This document shows, piece after piece, positions 50,402-61,192 of a stretch of DNA of 64,000 nt. Made by a program: the position numbers and the translations under genes. Origin of the DNA: Mesocentrotus franciscanus (taxonomy: Eukaryota; Echinodermata; Echinoidea; Camarodonta; Strongylocentrotidae). Positions within the stretch are counted from its first letter, which is position 1, and each line of letters opens with the position of its first letter. The stretch is from assembly GCA_037976565.1 (NCBI GenBank), contig CP137675.1, forward strand, positions 29,525,820 through 29,589,819, read 5' to 3'. The notes beneath the pieces are model-generated. The model searched no databases. It was not told where the DNA came from and was given only the letters and a program-made list of their open reading frames with translations.

Positions 50402-51386
50402 AAAATCCAAAAAAAATCCAAAAAATCAGCTGTTTTTTTCCCCGGAAGTTTTTTTAATACTTGTGAGATTTGACATGGGTTCAGTTAGTTGTCAGGAGGA
50501 GCAGTACGGTAATAATTCCCAATGCTCCTTGGAAACGCAAGAACAATAATGTTATGATCAAAATGAGTTGAAAGTTTGTGGATGAAAAAAGGAGGGGAAT
50601 ATTGAATTAGTCCTAACATTGTAAAATGCATTAAGATTTCATCAGAATTTCCTCAAAATTTACCTGAGACGATTTAAACCCTCCGTTAGGGCCTTGCTGT
50701 GAGACGATCCACTTGGAGATAGCCGAGCCGCGGGATATGGCGTCACGACCGTAAACGTTGATGTAGGTTAGGAGTACGTAAGCGGTCATCTCAATGCTGA
50801 GGAGGAAGCGGTTGCACCATGGCGGTAACTACGCGATGCCGGGATCTGAGTTCGGCTGCTTACCCAGTATCTCACTCCATCTGTCAATATCAACAGGGGG
50901 AAAAGCTCTGCAAGTTTAACAAATTGGTAGCAAATCCCAGGTGGTGTCATTTCATATTCCAAATGTGTTAAAGCGCATGATCGTTACTGGAGTCGAAAAT
51001 ACCCCTTCAAAAAAGCTCCCCGTTTACACAAAAAAGTATCTTCCACACTGGTGAAGCAGAAAGCATCCCCATTTCTTTCGCAGTGACTTTTCTAAATCTG
51101 CAAAGGAGTATGATCCGTGAATATTTGGAGTAATCTATATGTCATAATCATATGCTAATTACGAACTGGTCTATTCTCGCAAGCTGTTTTCTATGGATAA
51201 TTAAACCATCCCCAAAGTACACGTACCTTCATTTTTGGCGACTGAATCGAGGATTTCCAAAACTGTATTGACGTTGGGATCCTTAGCTATGCTCAGTGCG
51301 TAGGCGATGAGGGCGGCAGAGTATGTGTCTGTCAAACCGCCAATAGAGTTGCGGAGACAAGACAACGCGTTTTGGATAGCCTGGGT
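44954..51386 (-). CDS. Gene A: A2M/thioester-family protein, 3' part (7 exons to the stop)
   Basis: This is the C-terminal part of a second A2M-type protein. The exons are 51227-51386, 50664-50880, 49839-50060, 48889-49016, 47244-47397, 45669-45771 and 44954-45126. In order they encode the second half of the thioester (TED) domain, the following MG/CUB-like region and the receptor-binding domain (SNMAIVDVKLVTGF, VYDYYAP, TEYNMAC). An acidic tail of about 40 residues ends at TAA. No C345C/netrin domain follows, so it is A2M/CD109/TEP-like rather than C3-like. The tail is not hydrophobic, so no GPI anchor is evident. Splice phases agree except for one apparent one-base deletion near 50800. The thioester motif and all earlier exons are not visible; they may lie in the gap or right of the window. 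Confidence 0.92.
45669..45771 (-). CDS. Gene A exon: receptor-binding domain end
   Basis: The acceptor is TATTTCAG/TTTACC. It encodes FTAEPLCFDLEVRRIHHV and KPGLITVYDYYAPG. KPA-x-V-x-VYDYY is the family ending of this domain. The donor is GCCAG/GTAAAT, phase 1. Confidence 0.93.
45885..46100 (+). mobile_element. SINE A copy, 5'-truncated
   Basis: It begins within GGCAAGACATTACTTAGTC and has CATTTGCCACCCTCCACCCA and AAATGGGTACCTGATATGC, with the GC-rich 3' half decayed. It lies in a gene A intron. Confidence 0.75.
46101..47243. other. Gene A intron, nothing recognised
   Basis: No exon or repeat can be supported. Confidence 0.5.
47244..47397 (-). CDS. Gene A exon: receptor-binding domain core
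   Basis: The acceptor is TTTAACAG/GTATACC. It encodes RYTGEDGFSNMAIVDVKLVT, then GF and KKVILYFNQ. SNMAIVDVKLVSGF is the strongest C-terminal signature of A2M proteins. The donor is AACCAG/GTAGCT, phase 0. Confidence 0.95.
47415..48545. repeat. Degenerate TTGG minisatellite with a foreign middle block
   Basis: TTGGTTGGTTGG-type tetranucleotides dominate 47415-48118 and 48435-48545, with units such as GGTTGGTTGATAGG. The middle (48120-48420) is different: about seven diverged units of 30-40 bp with GAAATA(T)G(G)GTTCGTAATTCTGAAAA. All of it is in the intron between the two receptor-binding-domain exons. Confidence 0.85.
48546..48888. other. Gene A intron, nothing recognised
   Basis: AT-rich, no supportable element. 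Confidence 0.5.
48889..49016 (-). CDS. Gene A exon: link to receptor-binding domain
   Basis: The acceptor is AATCATCAG/GTTATC. It encodes VIIRYNIHPAIP, PAFEISFNV and FKLNVCAR. YN, the F-x-L strand and the L-x-V-C strand match the start of the receptor-binding domain. The donor is GCGAG/GTAAAT, phase 2. Confidence 0.9.
49080..49838. repeat. Gene A intron with CT microsatellite
   Basis: CTCTCTCT runs lie at about 49628-49680. They make low-complexity open frames that are not genes. Nothing else is recognised. Confidence 0.7.
49839..50060 (-). CDS. Gene A exon: MG domain after TED
   Basis: The acceptor is TTTTCCAG/GACACC. It encodes DTVVAIHALAEYSRLVFGG, the strand NRLVLQRADLDQLPN and ATGEGCALLQ. 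DTVVALxALAEY and GxGCxxLQ are family hallmarks. The donor is CTCCAG/GTAGAG, phase 0. Confidence 0.93.
50330..50415. repeat. Poly-A and AAAAC microsatellite
   Basis: A run of about 22 A is followed by AAAAC units. Confidence 0.95.
50664..50880 (-). CDS. Gene A exon: end of TED domain, with frameshift
   Basis: From acceptor ATTGACAG/ATGG the phase-1 reading gives DGVRYWVSSRTQIPAS and GATASSSA. The frame then has to change near 50800 to read IEMTAYVLLTYINVYGRD and SKWIVSQQGPNGGFKSSQ at donor CAG/GTAAAT. Both halves match the family (W in DG..YW; IEMTAYVLL; GGF.SSQ). The exon is one base short of a phase-consistent length, and the alternative frame has a TAG. Confidence 0.85.
51227..51386 (-). 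CDS. Gene A exon: TED domain helices
   Basis: The acceptor is CTTTCAG/ACCCAG. It encodes TQAIQNALSCLRNSIGG, TYSAALIAYALSIAKD and VLEILDSVAKNE. The YSAALIAYALSLA-type helix is diagnostic of the thioester domain. The donor is GAAG/GTACGT, phase 1. Confidence 0.92.
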
Positions 51387-51559
51387 CTGAAAGACAATAT
51401 CTAAATCGTTACTTCTCAGAAATTTGACAAAGACATGGACATGCACTTTTACATTAATAGATACAAAATCACCATGCGTTTTTTTGTAACACTATTTCAA
51501 GTTCTCTTTTGGTCTCTGGTTGTTATCACCCGGACCTGATAACTGCATTGATATCAAGT

Positions 51560-51708
51560 CTAAAAAATGTTCATACAATTCAATAATTTTATTGAATTTT
51601 TGTATGAGTGTATATGTTATATATGTGCTTCGTAATACCATGTAACACGACTAATTTCCATTGTTAAATGGACAATAAATATGAACCTTATGAACCTTAT
51701 ACCTTACC
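51560..51708 (+). mobile_element. LINE/SINE 3' tail with ATGAACCTT repeats
   Basis: The sequence ends GGACAATAAATATGAACC and then repeats TTATGAACCTTAT. An AATAAA followed by short tandem units is typical of non-LTR retrotransposon 3' ends. Confidence 0.5.
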
Positions 51709-52276
51709 AAGTATTTAATACTGAATTGTATTGTTATTATTGTACAAATGAGTGAAAATCAATTATTGCTAAAGATCAAAATCTTAATATCTTGTATAGT
51801 TCCGACAATCTGTGAAAATTGAACTTAAAACTAGTTCAGATGCCTTTTTTCCTTTCAAATACAGTTTTAAAGAAACTCCGCACGATTTCTTTTTTTTCTC
51901 TACAGAGCATGCAGAACTGGGTATTGGCTTTTAATTTAAAAATCCACCCCGCCCCTTTACTCACAAAATCTCAATTGGTGAAAAACTACAAAACTTTCAG
52001 GAAACGTGCAAATGACCGTACCTAAACAAATCATTTTCCACAAAATGTACGCAATAGACCTGCAGTGGATTAATAAATAAAAATCAAAAACCATCTGTTC
52101 AAAACAGCTTTCGAGTAGATCTACTTTTATTTTGTAAGTTGTCTCAGTTTAGTGTATCTTTATGTTCTTACATTTCTTTTCTTTTTAGCCACGATCAAAT
52201 GCATTATTCATGTTATTCATTTGGAGTTGTCGATTTTTATTTTGCAGGTGTAACTACTTGCTTATTCAAGACGGTG
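51709..52276. other. Intron of gene A (inferred), nothing recognised
   Basis: If gene A continues to the right, this is intron. No thioester-containing exon is seen on the minus strand. Confidence 0.45.
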
Positions 52277-52915
52277 AATGCACCATACGGCTTACTTCGA
52301 ATCATCGGATCATCGCGTCCGGTCGGGTGGTCGCGTTACACGACCTTTCAATAAATGAAAGCGGAAGATGACGCGACCTTTCATAGATTTGCTGTAGGGC
52401 TTTCACAAAGTGTCGGGTAAATTAGACCAGACCATTCGTAGAGGTGTCGTGGACGAGTGGATATGTCACCGGACTGTGGATCACAAGGTCCGCGGTTCAA
52501 GTCCCACCGCGGCACTAATGTCCTTTGGCAAGACATTGATCTACATTTGCCACTCTCCACCCAGGTGTTAAATGGGTACCCGGTAGGATGCGAAAGCTAA
52601 TGTGCTTAGATTAGCAAGTGTGCGCTTGTAAAAATGACGCCTGGCTGGAATGCTCCCCAGGAGTGGAGAATGTGCATACATTGTGTGCGGGTAAGCCTGA
52701 ATCCGATGACCGGGGTAATATATATGTATCTGTAAAGCGCTTTGAGAGGGCCTTCGGTCCTGAAAAGCGCTATATAAGAACTAACTATTATTATTATTAT
52801 TATATCATAAACATTACCCCCGACATTTCGCGAATAGAGGGGCAAGTTTTCACAAAAGGTCGGGTAACGGGACCACCTGACCCGACGCGATGACCCCATG
52901 AATTGAAGTATGCCC
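52277..52915. mobile_element. Inverted-repeat element hosting a SINE
   Basis: CATCGCGTCCGGTCGGGTGG and ACACGACCTTTC on the left are mirrored by ACCACCTGACCCGACGCGAT and AAAAGGTCGGGTAACGGG on the right, over about 60 bases with mismatches. A full SINE A copy sits between the arms. The right arm abuts the assembly gap. Confidence 0.65.
52440..52805 (+). mobile_element. SINE A, near full length
   Basis: The tRNA-like head has GTGGACGAGTGGATATGTCA (A-box-like) and GGTCCGCGGTTCAAGTCCCA (B box). The body has GACATTGATCTACATTTGCC and AATGGGTACCCGGTAGG. The 3' end has AAAGCGCTTTGAGAGGGCC, AAGCGCTATATAAGAAC and an (ATT)n tail. It is the best copy of the family in the window. Confidence 0.88.
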
Positions 52916-52931
52916 TATATACGTACTTCCT

Positions 52932-53431
52932 NNNNNNNNNNNNNNNNNNNNNNNNNNNNNNNNNNNNNNNNNNNNNNNNNNNNNNNNNNNNNNNNNNNNN
53001 NNNNNNNNNNNNNNNNNNNNNNNNNNNNNNNNNNNNNNNNNNNNNNNNNNNNNNNNNNNNNNNNNNNNNNNNNNNNNNNNNNNNNNNNNNNNNNNNNNNN
53101 NNNNNNNNNNNNNNNNNNNNNNNNNNNNNNNNNNNNNNNNNNNNNNNNNNNNNNNNNNNNNNNNNNNNNNNNNNNNNNNNNNNNNNNNNNNNNNNNNNNN
53201 NNNNNNNNNNNNNNNNNNNNNNNNNNNNNNNNNNNNNNNNNNNNNNNNNNNNNNNNNNNNNNNNNNNNNNNNNNNNNNNNNNNNNNNNNNNNNNNNNNNN
53301 NNNNNNNNNNNNNNNNNNNNNNNNNNNNNNNNNNNNNNNNNNNNNNNNNNNNNNNNNNNNNNNNNNNNNNNNNNNNNNNNNNNNNNNNNNNNNNNNNNNN
53401 NNNNNNNNNNNNNNNNNNNNNNNNNNNNNNN
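52932..53431. other. Assembly gap, 500 N
   Basis: Exactly 500 unknown bases, probably a placeholder length. Open frames crossing it are meaningless. Confidence 1.
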
Positions 53432-53689
53432 ACTTAACTCAATTTCACAAACAAATGGACATAGACAGTTCTGGCTTTAAGCCCTTGAGATATAATAAGA
53501 AATAAATATCAATATAATACATATTAAAGAAAATAAAATGATGAAATTTGCGTATTCATAATTTATGCAAATTAACCTTTGAATTTTCAAATATCGACAA
53601 CCCCCTGCAGTCAGGGGTTGCTCAATAGCCCAGTACAGTGTGATTAGTATCATGTGAACATCATTGACAGTATAACATTCATATAATCA

Positions 53690-53990
53690 TATAATCATCA
53701 CTGTCCTACTCATTGTTGTTTCCTATCTTTTCTTCCTTATCAATTTTTTTGTTTTTGTTTTTTAATTTTGATGTTTTGATGTTTTTGTTATGTTTTCTTC
53801 TGTTATAATTTTTGATATTTTCTTACAATGTATAATCTGTTATGTGTATACTTGTTAAGGGTCATTTTTAATAAGCCAGTTAGTCATAGTACTTTTTATG
53901 ATCCTGCCACTATTATTCATATGTATATGTTATTGATTTGTAAATTGTTTTTTAAAGTGGAAATAAATTGAATTGAATTGAATTGTCATC
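53690..53990 (+). mobile_element. LINE 3' end with TTGAA tail
   Basis: T-rich sequence ends in GTGGAAATAAATTGAATTGA, and the TTGAA units repeat. It has the form of a CR1-type 3' untranslated region. Confidence 0.6.
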
Positions 53991-54179
53991 ATATTTACCA
54001 CCATGATCATTGAGACAATATAACCCTCCAATTTTCATTAACTCAAAACAACTAACATCATAGTGACCAGACAAATCATCTTTCAGAGAATAACATTCCA
54101 GCATTGCGTCCCGATATTAGTATTCATTCATTATCATTAACCTTCCCATTTGATATTCCATAACCATGATAACAACCTC

Positions 54180-54420
54180 TTCATTGATTAAAATACTTGC
54201 ATGTCTCATTGTCACGTTCAAGCTTGATCTCTGATTTGAGTGTCTTCTTCAGAGTGATGGTTACTGGTTTTCCACGTATCCTGTCTCCTACTCAACCCAG
54301 TCAAAATATGAGCACTTTGCAAGGTTCATGGAATGTTCCAACTTCAATATACACATCAGGTCGACAATCCTTAACCTGGGAAGAAAAAGCATGGATGTAT
54401 GATCTTGTTATCCATCCACC
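54180..54420 (-). pseudogene. Coding-like stretch with two in-frame TGA, family unknown
   Basis: After CTTTTTCTTCCCAG on the minus strand one frame reads KDCRPDVYIEVGTFHEPCKV, then two TGA codons close together, then GDRIRGKPVTITLKKTLKSE and ERDNETCK. The composition looks coding and the cysteines are regular, but I recognise no family. It could be a decayed exon or the downstream part of the Helentron. Confidence 0.35.
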
Positions 54421-54795
54421 TATCAATCAGTATTCTAAATGTGTACCATTGTTTTAGATTTCTAAAATGTTATCTATAAGTTAGAAATACATGTCATGAT
54501 GTGAGTGATGTTTAAAGATACTAAGGTTTGAAAGGCAGGAGTGACAACACATAAATCTTTCAACTCATCACCTTAAGAAAAGGTTTTACCAACTTTACAA
54601 CCTACTTTCAATGTGATGTCCATGGCAGATATCATTGATAAGTGTAAGGTAAGCCAACAAAATATTGACAACCCTGTTAAGAAGGAATAGTATTCATATT
54701 CATTTTTGCAAGAATGAAGACATGATAAATGAAAATGTTATTTATCAACAAAATTAAAAATTTACTCGTTTATTCTTCTCATTTTACTACTAATA

Positions 54796-55433
54796 TTAAA
54801 ATGCAATCTTAACAGCTTCATGGTAACTATAATATGTAGGGATGACCTCTGTTTCCAATAAATCTAGTCCTTGCTGTACACATGATCTATCAATGTTCCT
54901 TCTCAGTAGTAGCATTAACAACATGCTGTTTGTAACCTTTATTACACATTAGCTTGTTTACCTGTGAAGAACCTTTAAACAAATCCTCATTAAAATCTCC
55001 CATCACAATACACCTAATGCTTCTTTTGTGTAATGCATCTAGCAAATTGTCTAATGATTCACAGAATGATTTGATACTATATGATGGAGGTCGATAAACA
55101 ACTGAAATCACAACAGAAACTGGTTTGGTGACAAAATGCGATAAACTCTAAGTTGTCGACAGATATGTCTAATCTACTTGAATATGTATTCTTGATATAC
55201 ATTGCAACACCTCCGTGCGATTGTTCTTTGAGTACATTTCCAACTCCAGAATTACAGTATGAAAGATGTCGTGGCTGATGATAAAATCGAAAGTTATCTA
55301 AAACAACGTCACAGAGATCATCATCATTAATCCATGTTTCGGTCAAGCAAATAAAATCTACATTCACAAATTGGCACTGGGATTTGAAATCGATAAAATG
55401 CTGTTTTAATCCTTGTACATTTTGCATTACCAA
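54796..55433 (-). pseudogene. AP-endonuclease-like (EEP) domain of the Helentron
   Basis: The minus strand reads MQNVQGLKQHFIDFKSQC (N of the first motif), DFICLTETWINDDD (catalytic E), HGGVAMYIKN, VVYRPPSYSIKSFC and CIVMGDFNEDL (D-x-N). In shifted frames it continues LIDHVYSKD and YYSYHEAV near the stop at 54796. The order is that of exonuclease-endonuclease-phosphatase domains fused to Helentron helicases. Confidence 0.87.
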
Positions 55434-55439
55434 AGAAAA

Positions 55440-57460
55440 GTTATAATCATGAATATCTTCAAAGTGCTATTCTCGATAAACGGCTTCATAATCTCAATGC
55501 GTTCTTTAATTTCTGGATTACAGTGTATTTGCTTAGGATCAAAATTTTCTATCACAAGTCAGATAGAAGTAACACGACTAAGCCCAACATATGCCTGTCC
55601 AGATTGAAATACATTTTTTAATGATACAACAGCTTTGTCTAATGTTGAACCTTGTACTTTATGAATTGTGCAAGCATAAGCAAGCTTAAGTGGAAATTGT
55701 TTTCTCACATATTTTTTACCAATGGATTCTTGAGACATTTCGATTGAATGAATACCAACATCGCCTTCTCAAAATTAACTTTGATGCAAACTGGATTAAA
55801 ATTTGTATGATCCGTTATTATTTCTGTTACATTTCCAAACATCCATTTGTCAGGCCTTTACTAACATCAATGTTCTTGAGCAACATCACTCTAGCATTAA
55901 CTGCAATCCACAGATAAGGAGGCAACTGGGTTTTCATTCTTGTATAAGGTTTTTCCCGTATTTGACTTCCTTTTTTACCATCTTTGTCCATGTCTTGTGC
56001 TTTTATGCATATCACATCTCCACATTTTTTATGCAATAATTTCTTGTTCCAAGCATCTACTTCATTGTTACATGAATAGATATGCAGAGCATTTTCACAT
56101 TCTTCACCAGTTTCACAGGACTTGAGCATTGCTAGGTCTTCATCACAGAGAATGTCATCCCGTTCTTTTACACGTAATCTATTTAAGAGAAAAGCAAATT
56201 GGGTATCGTCTTTTTGTCTCATAATGTCTTCAAGTTCTACTTTCTTGAAATTAGCATTCCACAATGCACCATTGAGTGTGTCTTTATATAAAGGAATTCC
56301 AAAGACTGGAGGTAACTGATACATGTCTCCCACAGCAATAACTGAAACACCAGCAAAAGCAGTTTGATCGCGTGATTGTTTTATTTGTCGTGGCGGCCGT
56401 GAATGTAAGACATCAACTTTTGATCTACCATTGATACTTCATCTATGATTAAAATTTGCAGCCAGCTTATTTCGAAGGACACTTATTTTCTCATCACTCA
56501 GCGGTTGATACAGTATTTGTGCTTTGATTGGAATAGAAAGAATACTATGTATAGTATGGCCATTGATATTGTATGCAGCTACTCCGGTTGGAGCCATTTT
56601 CAATACTGAGACATAATCAGGATGTGGCAACATTCGGGCTAGTATACGTGTTGCTTCATAGTAAAGACATTTGATCAAATGACTCTTTCGGTGCCAGCAC
56701 CACCAGTTAGAAAAATATGAAACGGTTCGACCGATTTTCCATTTACTCTATCTAAACACCACTGTCGTATTTTGTAAAAAACACTCTGTTGCTTCTCATT
56801 CAAAGACCTCATCAAAGAATGTCCATCTTGTTTGGAAATTTTTACAGATCGAGTTCGATGCTATAGTCATCTTTTTCGGTTCATTCTTTAAATCAGGGAT
56901 ATCAAGATCTCCATCACAATCTTCGACATCTACATTTTCTTTGGGATGTTCAAGTCGCTCTACTTCCTTTTCGGACATAAAAGACCCCATGCATCTTCGT
57001 GTGGACCAAATTTGTCAAGATGCTCCTGTGCATGATCAATTGCATCGGCATTCATTTCAAACTTGTTTCGGTTAGTACAGACAATTGACCAGACTTTCTC
57101 CAATTCACGTCCACATATTTTCACAGAACCTGTCTCATAGAACTCTTCATGTGTTTCAAATGTTGGGGGCTTTAATTGTCCATCTTCAAAATATGGCAGA
57201 AAGAGTTGCAAAATGCTCAAATAATATTTTTCGGGTGAGATGATGGGTGAGAATCGGGATATCTTACAACTGCATCTTCCGTGCGAGTGCGCTTCTGAAT
57301 ATATCCCAGATCGTTATCTAATTTAAAGACATTTTTACTTCTTGTACTTGGCGTTTGGGATGCAGTTAAGATTCTATACTGAGAACAAAACGTTGCAAGA
57401 CACATATTACTGAATTCTGTGTTTCTAGGTCGAGCTTTGTATCTGTCGAGCTTGCTAGGC
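55440..57460 (-). pseudogene. Pif1-type helicase of the Helentron
   Basis: This is an SF1B 5'-3' helicase that unwinds the displaced strand. It opens with the linker [16 protein letters not shown] and RTEDAVVRYPDS. Motif I (56676-56709) reads FLTGGAGT, then the frame breaks before SHLIK. Motif Ia/Ib is APTGVAAYNINGHTIHS, motif III GDMYQLPPVFG. Motifs V/VI, in another frame, read [19 protein letters not shown] and [11 protein letters not shown]. All motifs are recognisable, but at least three frame changes are needed. Confidence 0.9.
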
Positions 57461-59460
57461 ATCCAAACATTGTCATCATCATCATTATCGTTATCTGGTC
57501 TGCTTTTATAACGCTCAATGGTAAACTCATTCTGACAGGGTCGGGTCCAACAGGAATGAATTCCACTTTCCTAGAACATTCTTTCAATCTGAGACTGCAA
57601 ACACGATAGACGCTTTCTTGAGCAGACACTTCACGATTTTGCATGTACACCTGGCCAAGTTTTCTCATGCTTTGCTTTGCGTTCTCATTTCCGTCTTTCA
57701 TTTCTGATAGTGTATGACTCAATAGCATTCGATTTCTCTTTCAGCTTTTGACATGTAGGATACAATATAAGCCACGCATGCAAATACATTTGTTACAAAC
57801 TGCAAATCCATGTTGGCATTCCAGCTTCTTAGTAGACTTGGATTAAACTGATTTACCCATACATCTTGTATTTGTCTTTTGATGATTATACTTTGTTGTG
57901 ATGCTAATTCATTATGTGCATTTTCAAATTGATTTTGTGTAATGTCAAGCTCTTCAAAGAGATGGTTTACACTGTTGTACTCGATTCCATTGGATAATGC
58001 ATCTTTAACTGAATTCAACAATTCCTTTGCATCAGCTTTAGTCTTTTCAGAAGCTTTAACTTGATCATTGTCCTTTCCTTATTTTGCACTTTCCCACAAT
58101 CTTTAGCTGGAATCTCTTCAACAGGTGTTACAATGAATGTTTTTTCAGATGGTGGTCTCGGAAATTAAATCTACACCTTCCCTGTTTTTGTGCAAGATTT
58201 AGAATGTTTCTTACTGTGTTGTTGGACCTTGCTTACTATTTCATGTAGTTCTTGATCTTCCTTTTCATCCGGTTTCTGGCAAGAAATGTATTTATCTACA
58301 AATTGTAGCGACATCATCATCTTTATCGATACCCAACTGTGGAGCATTTTGAACCCAGAACAAGGCATGAATGTGAGGGAACCACGAGCTTGATACTCTA
58401 CTCTCCAAAATGAATCAACTATTTTACCAATCGGTGCAGCTGGAGATAAAATAACTCTCTTCATAAAAGTGTGAAATCTTTTATCAAACATTCTGGCAAC
58501 TGTTACTGGATTTGATCTTAAAAGATTACATTTTTCTGTATAGTCTAATTCACTTGATTCCCTGGTGTCTCCTTTTGTCTAAGCAATGTATTCATTAATT
58601 CTGGCCATCTCATATCGGCAGATGAGAAAGAAGCAAACCATGTCGGCTTTCCAAGCTGTCGTACCATTGCCAGTACATCTTTTGTGTCTTTTGCCAATAC
58701 GGAGGTGTTCCACAATTTGCTTTAGAAATTTATAGCCCTTGTCTGATTTTAGTATTTGTTTAACTTTCTCTGCATCTTTCAAATCTGAGGCAGTTATTGA
58801 AGAGGAATCATCTTTTTGTTTGGACTTTGCCTTAATGCGATAGAGACTTGGGATATAACCTGTTGAATTTCATAAATATATTGTGCATAAAAGATGTAAT
58901 CTGTATTCTGAGCAAATCTGTTGTCCACATGCATCAGTCGGTTGTGCAGATAACGTCCTAATGTTATTTTTCATCTCTTCTATCATGGAATGTTGGTTGA
59001 CCTTTAGGAAATAATACTGGGAAACATTTGGCCTCATTGCTTTCATCTTGTAGAATTGATACAGGGCTTTTTCCTTCACAAGGAGCACAACATATTATGT
59101 CTTCAAAATACTGATCTAATATTTCCTGTCCAATATCTACTGGCTGGAGACACGAGTCTAACTGAATACGTGTCGTTCTTCCATATCGTCTTCAGTGTCA
59201 TTGTCATCTATTTTTTGTGTAGTTCACTGTTGTCTTGCATGTTTTCATTAGCATTTTTGTCTTTGGACAAAATATAATCAATTTGTTCTTCCATTTCCTT
59301 CAAATGTTTTGCTAAGCGAGCTTTACCACCGATTTCCTGCTTCTTCCTTTTCATTATCTTTTCATTTCGTTCAAGTGAGTTTTCCCATTTATCATTTACT
59401 GTAACATCAAAATACCACTTATTATTTGCTTTTAAATACTGCAGAGCATTAAGCAAGTTA
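57460..59460 (-). pseudogene. Helitron Rep (HUH endonuclease) region
   Basis: Rep nicks DNA and starts rolling-circle transposition. Seen are ALQYLKANNKWYFDVTVNDK, AMVRQLGKPTWFASFSSADM, WPELMNTLL and RVEYQARGS, followed in a shifted frame by HIHALFWVQNAP (HUH at 58367-58375). Next are the VDKYISCQKPDEK Cys and HSKKHSKSCTKTGKV, then WNANMDLQFVTNVFACVAY with YIVSYMSK (two tyrosines, about 57744-57770), and [20 protein letters not shown]. The key residues survive in separate frames. Confidence 0.88.
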
Positions 59461-59559
59461 GATTTATCTACAAATTTGTACTCATAATAGCTTTTGTCGA
59501 CAATTTTCGTTTCAGTTTAACACGGATCAATTGATCTTCAGTCTGTGGTCTTGGCAACA

Positions 59560-60022
59560 TATCTACTGTTTCATAAGTGTTTGAAGGCACACACAACTGG
59601 GCCATGGACTCCATTTTGACCACCTTTAGGCAAGGCCATTAACTTCATGAAAGGGATATTCAATGCAATCAAATGCTGTTCTAAATTGTTCAGATTGGCA
59701 AGTTCTTCTGGACTTCATGTAGTTGTAAATTGTTCATATTTGCTTCTGCAGGTAATTTTCCAGCTTGCAATTTTCTATGACAGGTGAAGCATATCCATAG
59801 TGACGATCTGGCTGACTGGCCTATTAAACATTCTGACCGGCATTCTGAATTGCAAACATGCAAATATTCTTCACTTATGCATGTCTGAATCTTATAATTA
59901 CTTTTTTTACATTTCAATACTTGGTTCTCAAAGAGAAGTTTTAAGCATACACAGCACACATATTCTGGGCCATGAGAAATTATCTTTCTAAATTCTTCAA
60001 GTACAATATCAAACTCGGACAA
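59560..60022 (-). pseudogene. Cysteine-rich DUF6570-like domain
   Basis: GPEYVCCVCLKLLFENQV and SSLWICFTCHRKLQAGKLP give C-x-x-C pairs. After a frame change the reading continues LEQHLIALNIPFMKLMALPK and VPSNTYETVDMLPRPQ. This is the conserved block ahead of Helitron-like N domains (E-x-x-LI-x(4)-PF..L..LP.G). Probably zinc-binding. Confidence 0.75.
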
Positions 60023-60480
60023 TTTTACTGTTGAAGTACAGACCTTTTCGATTTTGTTTTATTACATTTTGCCTATATTTTTCAATTCTTTTATATTTCA
60101 TTTTTAAGCTCATCAATTTCTTTTCAAATTCTTTGACTTTATATCTAATTTTGGACAATATTTTCATATTTGCCTTTTTTATATGTTTGAATTGTTTATT
60201 GTTCCGATATAATTCCTTCATTTGTTTTTTCACGGTATCTTGTTTCTTTTCCTTGAATTGTTCATCATTCTGATATTTATTTTCATTTTACTCCTCATAG
60301 CTGTTTTAACATTTTCTTTGAATCCTTTATTTGTCAAATATTTTTGTTTATTTCTACACAAAATTTTCTTTTTATAATGCAAATCAGAATATTTGGTTTT
60401 CATAATATTTAGCTGTATGTTCCTGAAATTGGAATCCTCTTTATACATTTCTTTTTGTGCTTTGTTTTACTCCATTTATT
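60009..60480 (-). pseudogene. Lysine-rich coiled-coil region of the Helentron
   Basis: The minus-strand frames are full of K, N, R and I/L at heptad spacing (KKQMKELYRNNKQFKHIKKA; EKKLMSLKMKYKRIEKYR). It probably joins the protease domains to the cysteine-rich domain. The AT bias of the DNA contributes to the composition. 60480-61190 continues as lysine-rich, broken frames. Confidence 0.6.
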
Positions 60481-61192
60481 TTTTCCATTTTATAGGTTAA
60501 ATCATTTTTATATTTATTCTTCGCTTTAATTTTCCTCATTTGCGCATTGTGAAAACACTTTTCCTTTTTCTTAATGATTTCATCTTTGGTCAGGGCTCGT
60601 TTTTCTCTCATTTGCTGTCTATTGCTTCCTAGTTTGATTATAACTTTGTCTGTTTTTACGTTTTTCTTTCCATGGTCTACATTTTAACATGAACTTCTCT
60701 GATTATTATTAATTCGTCATTACTATCAGCACATTCGCATCAATTCTTAAGCTGTCGTTCTCATTCATTTTCACCAATTTGGATTTTGAATTTCCTTGCC
60801 AAGGTCAACATCAACTTTCGCATCGCTTTCGAGGTTACTCCATTTTCGTTTTCTGCTTAAGGTAGAGTTGGAATTCTGAACTTTGTTCACTAAATTCAAT
60901 TCATCAGAGTCATTTCCACATTTAGTACAATTTTGGAGTCTCCTTTTTGTTCATTTTCATATTCTGTTTTTATAGAGTCATTTCCTTTCAGAAGACAACT
61001 ATTATTTAGCTGTGATTCTTTTAATTTGGTTAAGCCAATTGTCACACTCTTCAGTTTTAATTGCTGACCGTTATAATGTACATCATGAATGGTTGTTTCA
61101 TTTGCTTTTTCAGGGAAGAGAAATAAATTTGGGCTATCAATCATGTTTTGTGGGAAACACTCTCATTCAATCTTTGAACTTCATCAAAGCTT

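Noticed and set aside
51227..51386. Gene A as a complement C3/C5 gene
   Set aside because: After the receptor-binding domain there are only about 40 tail residues and a stop, with no C345C/netrin domain. The C-terminal motifs fit A2M/TEP proteins better.
52903..53505. 200-residue open frame
   Set aside because: It consists almost entirely of unknown bases from the assembly gap.
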